A model generated the notes under the pieces. That model was given only the letters and a program-made list of their open reading frames with translations. It was not told the origin of the DNA and searched no databases. Made by a program: the position numbers and the translations under genes. Shown here piece after piece: positions 1 through 6,198 of a stretch of 6,198 nt of DNA (position 1 is the stretch's first letter; every line of letters begins with the position of its first letter). Source of the DNA: an uncultured Actinomycetes bacterium (GTDB lineage: Bacteria > Actinomycetota > Thermoleophilia > Gaiellales > F1-60-MAGs149). The stretch spans positions 1 to 6,198 of the forward strand of contig CAINDT010000364.1 of NCBI GenBank assembly GCA_903847495.1, in the 5' to 3' direction.

Positions 1-1618
<1,618 letters not shown>

Positions 1619-1622
<4 letters not shown>

Positions 1623-2104
1623 GCTGCCGCCCCTTCCCGCTTGCGGGCCGCGTAGTGCACGGCCTTGATGATGTTGACGTAGCCGGTGCAGCGGCACAGG
1701 TTGCCGCTGATGGCCTTGCGAATCTCGTCCTCGGACGGATGCGGGTTCTCCTCGAGCAGAGCCGTGACGGTCATCATCATGCCCGGCGTGCAGTAGCCGC
1801 AGTGGAGCCCATGCTCCTCCTTGAAGCCCTCCTGCACCGGAGACAGGCCGTCCGCGGCCTCGAGACCCTCGACGGTCAGGACCTCGCGACCGTTCGCCTG
1901 CACGGCGAGCACCGTGCACGACTTGACCGGCTTGCCGTCGAGCAGCACCGTGCAGGCGCCGCACGACGTGGTGTCGCAGCCGATGTGCGTGCCCGTCAGG
2001 TGCAGGCTCTCGCGAATCATGTGGACGAGCAGCGTGCGCGGCTCGACCATCGCCTCGCACTCCTCCCCGTTCACGGTGGTGGTGACAACAACCTTGTCGC
2101 TCAT
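1619..2104 (-). CDS. coxS: CO dehydrogenase small iron-sulfur subunit CoxS
   Basis: This is the electron-transfer subunit of CO dehydrogenase, carrying electrons from the Mo-Cu site in CoxL to FAD in CoxM through two [2Fe-2S] clusters. It has 161 residues, normal for the family (about 160-170). The N-terminal plant-ferredoxin-like domain supplies C43, C48, C51 and C63 (GCDTTSCGAC, then KSC). The C-terminal helical domain supplies C102, C105, C137 and C139 (HCGYCTPGM and NLCRCTGY). All eight ligands are present. Two starts are possible: GTG at 2107 and ATG at 2104. I prefer ATG because AAGGAGG at 2109-2115 is four bases from it but only one base from GTG. The start overlaps the coxM stop and the end overlaps the coxL start, so the three genes are probably translationally coupled. 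Xanthine dehydrogenase relatives share this fold; the form I CoxL next door fixes the assignment. Confidence 0.96.
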
Positions 2105-2982
2105 CACGCCTCCTTGCCCTGGGCGCGAGCGCCCGCCGTGCGGAGCGCGCGCTTCGTCAGCACGCGCACGAGATCCCGCTTGTACTCCTCCGGTCCGCGC
2201 AGATCGCTGCTCGGCTCGGACACCTCAGCCGCCAGGCGGCCGGCCTCCTCGAGCGCAGCAGCGTCATCGATCGACTTGCCGATCAGCGACGCCGCGGCAT
2301 CCGCAGCGTGGATCGTCAGCGGGCCGACGTTGGTCAGGCCGATCGAGGCCTCCGTGATCGTGGAGCCGTCGAGCACCACCATCACGCCGACCGCGGCGGC
2401 GGCGTAGTCGCCGACCTTGCGCTCGACCTTCAGGTACGCAGAGCCCTGGCTCGCCTTGGGCGCGGGAATCCGCGCCTCGACGAGGATCTGGTCCATGCCC
2501 AGCTGCGTCTCGAACATCGACGTCTGGAAGTCGTGCGCGCTGTGCACGACGGCACCGTTCGGGCCGACGGCGTGCAGCTCGGCACCCAGCGTGGCCGCGA
2601 CGGTCGCCCAGTCGCCGGCCGGATCGCCGTGCGCAAGCGACCCGCAGAACGTGCCGCGGTTGCGGATCAGCGGATCGGCCACGTGCAACGCGGCGTCATG
2701 GATGATCGGATAGCGCTCAGCGACCAGCTCGGACTTCTCCAGATCGCTGTGACGGACGAGTGCGCCGATGCGCAGCATGCCGTCGGCCTCCTCGAGCGTG
2801 TCGAGGCCCGCGATCCCGTTGAGGTCGATGATCGTGCCCGGGCTCGCGAGCCGGAGCTTCATCATCGGCAGGAGGCTCTGGCCCCCGGCCATGATCTTGG
2901 CGTCGCCGGCTCCCGCCGCGAGCGCCTGCACGGCCTCGTCGAGCGAGGTCGGTGCGACATATTCGAACGTGCTTGGCAGCAC
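2104..2982 (-). CDS. coxM: CO dehydrogenase medium FAD-binding subunit CoxM
   Basis: This flavoprotein subunit of CO dehydrogenase accepts electrons from the CoxS clusters and passes them towards quinone. It has 292 residues (Oligotropha CoxM is about 288). The FAD_binding_5-type N-terminal domain carries A32-G-G-Q-S36 followed by LLPMMKLRLA. The second FAD motif is G110-TFCGSLAHGDPAGD. The C-terminal CO_deh_flav_C-type domain includes KVGDYAAAAVGV near 189-200 and the late ASIGLTNVG near 212-220. Relative to Oligotropha the first motif has Gln for His and the second reads TFCG in place of TIGG. Start: GTG at 2982, because the protein then begins MLPSTFEY, which lines up with MIPGSFDY of the known protein. 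GGGGAG lies four bases upstream. The ATG at 2998 is in another frame. The gene follows coxG after a 56-base gap and overlaps coxS. Confidence 0.95.
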   Translation of the reverse strand: MLPSTFEYVAPTSLDEAVQALAAGAGDAKIMAGGQSLLPMMKLRLASPGTIIDLNGIAGLDTLEEADGMLRIGALVRHSDLEKSELVAERYPIIHDAALHVADPLIRNRGTFCGSLAHGDPAGDWATVAATLGAELHAVGPNGAVVHSAHDFQTSMFETQLGMDQILVEARIPAPKASQGSAYLKVERKVGDYAAAAVGVMVVLDGSTITEASIGLTNVGPLTIHAADAAASLIGKSIDDAAALEEAGRLAAEVSEPSSDLRGPEEYKRDLVRVLTKRALRTAGARAQGKEA

Positions 2983-3005
2983 CCTTCTCCCCTTTCATGA
3001 CCAGC

Positions 3006-3018
3006 GCCCCGGCGGGGC
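3006..3018 (-). other. Small GC hairpin in the coxG-coxM gap
   Basis: GCCCC (3006-3010) and GGGGC (3014-3018) pair around a three-base loop. It lies in the 56-base spacer after the coxG stop, about 24 bases before the coxM start. It has no T-run, so it is not a classical terminator. It could affect mRNA stability or the relative output of coxG and coxMSL, or be meaningless in G+C-rich DNA. Confidence 0.35.
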
Positions 3019-3038
3019 ACCGGGTCGATCTTCCGTGC

Positions 3039-3623
3039 TCAGTCCTTGTTGCCGCCGAAGAGGCCCTTGATCTTGCCCTTCGTGATGTCGGCTGCGATGC
3101 CGACGGCGCTCGGCGCCTCAGCCGCAACCGACTCCGGCGGCGCCTCGCCGCGTGCCTTGGCCTCGGCGCCGGCGACGAGCGTCGCCTCCATCGCCTTGGC
3201 CATCTCGCCGATCATCTTGCCGGCGACGTCCGTCATGATGCCGCGACCCATCTGGGCGACGCGGCCCGTCACCAGAATGTCGGAGCCGACCTTCACGTTG
3301 GTCTTACCGCCGCCCGCGTCGCTGATATCCATCGTGAGCGTGGCCTGCGCGGTGCCCTGGCCCTTGGCCTCGGTCGCCTTCGCGCGCATCACGGCCGTCT
3401 TGGCGGCGTCGTCCTGCTCGACGATCTCGATGACGCCCTTGTACGTGAGGCTCATCGGACCCATCTTCATCGTCACGAGGGCGTCGAAGCCACCGTCGTC
3501 ACGCTTGCCGGTGATCGTCGCGCCAGGAATGCAGGGCGCGACGCGCTCGACGTCGGTCATCAGCGCGTAGGTGTCGTCCGGCGTTGCGGCGACGTCGAAG
3601 TCGTTCTCGATCACGATGCCCAT
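3039..3623 (-). CDS. coxG: CoxG, SRPBCC-fold CO dehydrogenase partner with C-terminal membrane tail
   Basis: This is a 194-residue member of the CO dehydrogenase subunit G (SRPBCC/START-like) family. The family is needed to couple CO dehydrogenase to the membrane; work on the mycobacterial enzyme indicates that it binds menaquinone and delivers it to the enzyme. Seen here: an N-terminal hydrophobic-ligand fold of about 145 residues with the typical opening IVIENDFDVAATPDDTYALM and V-APCIPGA at about 28-35. KMGPMSLTYKG follows at 53-63. Next comes an Ala/Glu/Pro-rich linker (about 150-172), then a hydrophobic and lysine-rich tail (about 174-194, including KGKIKGLFGGNK) suited to membrane contact. 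There is no signal peptide or full transmembrane segment. Start: ATG at 3623, with GAGGAG seven bases upstream at 3631-3636. The open frame runs back to 3791, but that extension crosses the promoter region and does not resemble the family. The gene is first in the cox operon. Confidence 0.9.
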   Translation of the reverse strand: MGIVIENDFDVAATPDDTYALMTDVERVAPCIPGATITGKRDDGGFDALVTMKMGPMSLTYKGVIEIVEQDDAAKTAVMRAKATEAKGQGTAQATLTMDISDAGGGKTNVKVGSDILVTGRVAQMGRGIMTDVAGKMIGEMAKAMEATLVAGAEAKARGEAPPESVAAEAPSAVGIAADITKGKIKGLFGGNKD

Positions 3624-3674
3624 AGGTGCTCTCCTCAGTGCCCCGGCTGGGAGGAACTCATCGCCGGGAAGATG

Positions 3675-3703
3675 ATTCTGTGGGTACCGGTTCGCAAATG
3701 CAA
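3675..3703 (-). promoter_or_regulatory. Candidate housekeeping promoter of the cox operon
   Basis: Read on the minus strand, TTGCAT (3698-3703) and CAGAAT (3675-3680) are separated by exactly 17 bases. This resembles the TTGACA / TATAAT pattern of the main sigma factor, with four of six matches in each box. Transcription would start near 3668, leaving a leader of about 45 bases that ends in the coxG ribosome-binding site. It is an inference from motif and position; in G+C-rich DNA such matches are less common by chance than in AT-rich DNA, but they do occur. Confidence 0.5.
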
Positions 3704-3732
3704 GGGGGGCGGATGAACGGGGTGCGCAGAAG

Positions 3733-3746
3733 GTCCGGATGCGGAC
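3733..3746. repeat. Short inverted repeat upstream of the cox promoter
   Basis: GTCCG at 3733-3737 and CGGAC at 3742-3746 form a five-base-pair stem around GATG. It lies about 30 bases upstream of the candidate cox -35 box, where an activator might bind. A stem this short can easily arise by chance in G+C-rich DNA. Confidence 0.3.
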
Positions 3747-3790
3747 GGCGCTGCGGTGTCCCGGAAGCGGGTTTGCCGTCGTCTGCGGCA

Positions 3791-3798
3791 CCGATCGG
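3791..3798. repeat. CCGATCGG palindrome within a GGCA/TGCC bracket
   Basis: CCGATCGG is a perfect eight-base palindrome at 3791-3798. It is bracketed asymmetrically by GGCA (3787-3790) and TGCC (3803-3806), which are also complementary. It sits 12 bases upstream of the GGAAT box of the candidate lon promoter, so it could be a regulator site; no known operator was recognised. Confidence 0.3.
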
Positions 3799-3809
3799 CT
3801 GATGCCGGG

Positions 3810-3835
3810 GGAATAGCGATAGGCTGAGAAACGTT
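3810..3835 (+). promoter_or_regulatory. SigR/SigH-type (thiol-oxidative stress) promoter of lon
   Basis: GGAAT at 3810-3814 is followed after exactly 18 bases by GTT at 3833-3835. This is the GGAAT-N18-GTT consensus of Streptomyces SigR and mycobacterial SigH. The -35 box is preceded by further Gs (GGGGGAAT), and the -10 reads CGTT. Transcription would start near 3842, giving a leader of about 54 bases before the lon start. Proteolysis genes, including Clp genes and lon, are reported members of this regulon in Streptomyces. The match and spacing are seen directly; use by such a sigma factor is inference. Confidence 0.6.
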
Positions 3836-3846
3836 GAGTCTCTCAG
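3824..3846. repeat. Inverted repeat over the lon -10 region (possible operator)
   Basis: CTGAGA (3824-3829) and TCTCAG (3841-3846) are exact reverse complements separated by 11 bases, with centres 17 bases apart. The repeat covers the GTT -10 element and the predicted transcription start, where a dimeric repressor would block initiation. A nested TGAG-TCT-CTCA (3835-3845) gives an alternative fold. It does not fit the HspR HAIR consensus, since only one half resembles it. It might also form a hairpin at the very 5' end of the lon mRNA. Confidence 0.45.
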
Positions 3847-3884
3847 TAGCAGATAGTTCCCTGAATCCACCTGTCCGTCACCAT

Positions 3885-3890
3885 GAGGAG
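3885..3890 (+). promoter_or_regulatory. Ribosome-binding site fixing the lon GTG start
   Basis: GAGGAG ends five bases before GTG at 3896. An in-frame TGA at 3884-3886 excludes any longer protein, so the non-ATG start is well supported. Confidence 0.8.
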
Positions 3891-3895
3891 CCGTT

Positions 3896-6198
3896 GTGTC
3901 CGATACCCCAGAAACCCCCGATACCCCTGAACTGACCCCGCAGAGCCTGCCCCTGATCCCGCTCGAGGACGCCCTCGTCCTGCCCGGCATGGCGCTGAGC
4001 GTCGATCTCGCGTCGCCCGAGGCCAACGCCGCCGTCGATGAGGTCGGCGACGACCGCAAGGTCGTGCTCGTGCCCCGCGTCGATGGCCGCTTCGCCCGCA
4101 TCGGCGTGATCGCCGTGCTCGAAGGCGAGCCGGCGATGCTGCCCGGCGGCAGCCGCGGCGTCACCCTGCGCGCCCTCCACCGCGCCGAACTCGGCCGAGC
4201 CGAGGCGGCCGGCGGCGCGCTGCGCATCGAGGTGACCGAGCGGCCCGACCCCGAGAACCCCGACGAGACGATCCAGGAGCTGGCGCGCGAGTACCGCGCC
4301 GTCGTCGAGGAGATCCTCGAGGCGCGCGGCAACCGTCCGGTCATCGCCATGCTCCGCCAGGTCGACGAGCCCGGCGCGCTCGCCGACACCGCGGGCTTCT
4401 CGCCCGACCTCTCCTACGAGCGCAAGCTCGAGCTGCTCGAGACGATCGACGTCGCTGAGCGCCTCACCAAGGTGACCGCCTGGCTGCGCGACGTGCTCGC
4501 CGAGATCGCCGTGCGCGAGCGCATCCGCGAGGACGTCAACGAGGGCATGGAGAAGTCGCAGCGCGAGTTCCTGCTGCGCCGCCAGCTCGATGCGATCCGC
4601 AAGGAGCTCGGCGAGCTCGAGGGCGAGGAGGGCGACGAGATCGCCCGCTACCGCACCAAGATCGACGAATCCAAGCTGAGCGACGAGGCGCGCAAGGAGG
4701 CGACGCGCGAACTCGACCGCCTCGAGGCCGGCGCACAGGGCCCCGAGTCGTCCACCATCCGCACCTACCTCGACACGCTGCTCGAGCTGCCGTGGGGCGC
4801 GTACACCGAGGAGTCCGGCGACGTCAAGGGCGCCCGCGCGATCCTCGACGCCGACCACGCCGGTCTCGACGACGTCAAGGAGCGCATCGTCGAGTACCTC
4901 GCGGTGCGCAAGTTCCGCAAGGAGCGCGACATCGAGGACGGCAAGAGCGGCGTGATCCTCGCGCTGGTCGGGCCGCCCGGCGTCGGCAAGACCTCACTCG
5001 GCGAGTCGATCGCACGCGCCCTCGGCCGCGAGTTCGTCCGCGTCTCCCTCGGCGGCGTCCGCGACGAGGCCGAGATCCGCGGCCACCGTCGCACCTACGT
5101 CGGCGCGATGCCGGGCCGCTTCGTGCGCGCCTTGCGGGACGCCGGCACGATGAACCCCGTGATCCTGCTCGACGAGGTCGACAAGCTCGGCGCGGACTTC
5201 CGCGGCGACCCGGCGGCCGCGCTGCTCGAAGTCCTCGACCCCGCACAGAACTCGACGTTCCGCGACCACTACCTCGACGTCGAGGTCGATCTGTCCCAGG
5301 TGCTGTTCATCGCCACGGCCAACATGGCCGACCAGATCCCGTACGCGCTGTACGACCGCCTCGAGGTGCTCGACCTCGACGGGTACACCGACGACGAGAA
5401 GGTCGCGATCGCGTCCGGCTACCTCGTGCCGCGGCAGCGCACCCGCAACGGCCTGCTCGAGGACGAGGCGACGGTCTCGGAGGAGGCAATCCGCAAGGTG
5501 ATCCGCGAGCACACGCGCGAAGCCGGCGTCCGCACGCTCGAGCGCACGCTCGGGACGTTGCTGCGCAAGGCCGCCACGCGCCTCGCCGCCGGCGAGGCGA
5601 CCGCCCCGATCGCGATCGGGATCGAGCAGGTCGATGAGGATCTCGGCCGCGCCAAGTTCCACGACGAGGTCGCGGAGCGCACCGGTGTCGCCGGCGTCGC
5701 CACCGGTCTGGCCGTCACGAGCGTCGGCGGTGATGTCCTGTTCGTCGAGGCCTCGAGCCATCCCGGCACGGGCGGCCCGACGCTGACGGGACAGCTCGGC
5801 GATGTGATGCGCGAGTCGGCCACGATCGCTCTCAGCCACGTACGTGCCAACGCGGCGCACTACGGCATCGACAGCCGCCAGTTCGACGAGCGCCAGTTCC
5901 ACCTGCACGTGCCCGCCGGCGCGGTGCCGAAGGACGGCCCGTCCGCGGGCGTCACGATGAGCACCGCCGTCGTATCGCTCCTGACGGGGCGCCATATCCG
6001 GCCGAACGTCGCGATGACCGGCGAGGTCACCCTGCGCGGCCGCGTGCTGCCCGTCGGCGGCATCAAGCAGAAGGTCCTGGCCGCGCACCGCGCGGGCATC
6101 ACCGACGTGATCATCCCCAAGCGCAACGAGGGCGACCTCGAGGACGTCCCGGCCGAGGTGCTGGCCGAGCTGACGATCCACCCGGTCGCCACGCTCGA
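3896..6198 (+). CDS. lon: ATP-dependent Lon protease (LonA type); partial, last residues missing
   Basis: This is a cytosolic AAA+ serine protease that degrades misfolded and some regulatory proteins. About 767 codons are present; E. coli Lon is 784, so only a short C-terminal piece is missing. After a Thr/Pro-rich lead (DTPE twice) come the LON N-terminal domain (about 15-205) and the coiled-coil/helical part with EKSQRE at 219-224. The AAA+ module follows: Walker A GPPGVGKT at 359-366, Walker B VILLDE at 422-427 and sensor-1 N476. It continues with the arginine finger in YDRLEV (R488) and sensor-2 GVR (R546). The protease domain holds PKDGPSAG with catalytic S683, and GGIKQK with K726, 43 residues later as in E. 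coli (S679/K722). Usual GLAWT reads GLAVT (V607 where E. coli has Trp603). Start: GTG, with GAGGAG five bases upstream and an in-frame stop just before. It is transcribed divergently from cox, probably alone, from a stress-type promoter. Confidence 0.97.
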   Translation, partial: MSDTPETPDTPELTPQSLPLIPLEDALVLPGMALSVDLASPEANAAVDEVGDDRKVVLVPRVDGRFARIGVIAVLEGEPAMLPGGSRGVTLRALHRAELGRAEAAGGALRIEVTERPDPENPDETIQELAREYRAVVEEILEARGNRPVIAMLRQVDEPGALADTAGFSPDLSYERKLELLETIDVAERLTKVTAWLRDVLAEIAVRERIREDVNEGMEKSQREFLLRRQLDAIRKELGELEGEEGDEIARYRTKIDESKLSDEARKEATRELDRLEAGAQGPESSTIRTYLDTLLELPWGAYTEESGDVKGARAILDADHAGLDDVKERIVEYLAVRKFRKERDIEDGKSGVILALVGPPGVGKTSLGESIARALGREFVRVSLGGVRDEAEIRGHRRTYVGAMPGRFVRALRDAGTMNPVILLDEVDKLGADFRGDPAAALLEVLDPAQNSTFRDHYLDVEVDLSQVLFIATANMADQIPYALYDRLEVLDLDGYTDDEKVAIASGYLVPRQRTRNGLLEDEATVSEEAIRKVIREHTREAGVRTLERTLGTLLRKAATRLAAGEATAPIAIGIEQVDEDLGRAKFHDEVAERTGVAGVATGLAVTSVGGDVLFVEASSHPGTGGPTLTGQLGDVMRESATIALSHVRANAAHYGIDSRQFDERQFHLHVPAGAVPKDGPSAGVTMSTAVVSLLTGRHIRPNVAMTGEVTLRGRVLPVGGIKQKVLAAHRAGITDVIIPKRNEGDLEDVPAEVLAELTIHPVATL
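3902..3931 (+). repeat. Imperfect 18-base direct repeat in the lon 5' coding end
   Basis: GATACCCC-N-GAA occurs at 3902-3912 and again at 3920-3930, encoding DTPE twice (residues 3-6 and 9-12). It makes a short, probably disordered N-terminal extension before the LON domain. It is likely a local duplication with no catalytic role. Confidence 0.6.

Larger units (their letters stand above)
3624..3895. promoter_or_regulatory. Divergent intergenic region between coxG and lon
   Basis: This is the only non-coding stretch of notable length in the window (272 bases). It must hold the promoters of both divergent units. Parts of it, mainly about 3811-3870, are clearly more AT-rich than the flanking genes. 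I can point to a minus-strand housekeeping-type promoter, a plus-strand SigR/SigH-type promoter, an inverted repeat on the latter, a palindrome at 3791-3798 and a small hairpin at 3733-3746. Between about 3704 and 3790 I see no coding potential. The open frames that cross it are shadows or over-extensions of coxG. Confidence 0.85.

Noticed and set aside
2717..3127. Small minus-strand gene starting near the coxG-coxM gap, including ATG at 2998
   Set aside because: It is Arg-rich and in another frame across coxG and coxM. CoxM is explained by the GTG at 2982.
3624..3791. Longer CoxG with an upstream start at 3791
   Set aside because: The added residues do not resemble the family and would cover the promoter region. 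ATG at 3623 has a good ribosome-binding site.
3834..3854. HspR-binding HAIR element before lon
   Set aside because: One half (TTGAGT) resembles the consensus, but the partner ACTCAA is absent at the required spacing.
3878..4858. 326-codon open frame on the minus strand over the 5' half of lon
   Set aside because: It has repetitive Leu/Ala/Glu/Gly composition, lies opposite a well-supported gene and has no family resemblance.
4994..6181. 395-codon open frame on the minus strand, antisense to lon
   Set aside because: It is a composition shadow of the lon AAA+ and protease domains, with low-complexity Arg/Asp/Val-rich sequence and no motif.

Overview
The window is about two-thirds G+C by eye, with strong G/C bias at third codon positions. 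It holds five protein genes in two divergent transcription units. On the minus strand lies the start of an aerobic carbon monoxide dehydrogenase (CODH) operon in the order coxG-coxM-coxS-coxL, with coxL cut by the left edge. On the plus strand lies lon, the ATP-dependent Lon protease, cut by the right edge a few dozen residues before its expected end. The base composition, the actinobacterial-looking CoxM motifs and a SigR/SigH-like promoter before lon suggest a high-G+C actinobacterium. A deep lineage such as Thermoleophilia is possible, but this is inference and not proven by the window.

Positions 1-1622 (minus) encode CoxL, the Mo-Cu catalytic subunit. It carries the form I active-site signature AYRCSFR, which marks a true CO dehydrogenase and not one of the many form II or xanthine-oxidase-like relatives. 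Positions 1619-2104 (minus) encode CoxS, with two [2Fe-2S] clusters, and 2104-2982 (minus) encode CoxM, the FAD subunit. The three genes overlap by one to a few bases, as expected for translational coupling. Positions 3039-3623 (minus) encode CoxG, an SRPBCC-fold protein with a basic/hydrophobic C-terminal tail. CoxG is thought to link the enzyme to the membrane and its quinone pool. Electrons from CO would run from the Mo-Cu site (CoxL) through the Fe-S clusters (CoxS) to FAD (CoxM), and then, with CoxG's help, to the respiratory chain.

Positions 3624-3895 form the only long non-coding stretch, a divergent promoter region. It holds a plausible housekeeping promoter for the cox operon (TTGCAT, 17 bases, CAGAAT on the minus strand). 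Facing lon is an exact GGAAT-N18-GTT, the consensus of the actinobacterial thiol-oxidative-stress sigma factors SigR/SigH. An inverted repeat overlaps the -10 element of that promoter. Positions 3896-6198 encode Lon with its N-terminal, coiled-coil, AAA+ and Ser-Lys protease parts all recognisable. I saw no mobile element, CRISPR array, tRNA or rRNA. Nothing here looks like an entirely new system; the most unusual material is the leading position of coxG and the regulatory DNA between cox and lon.
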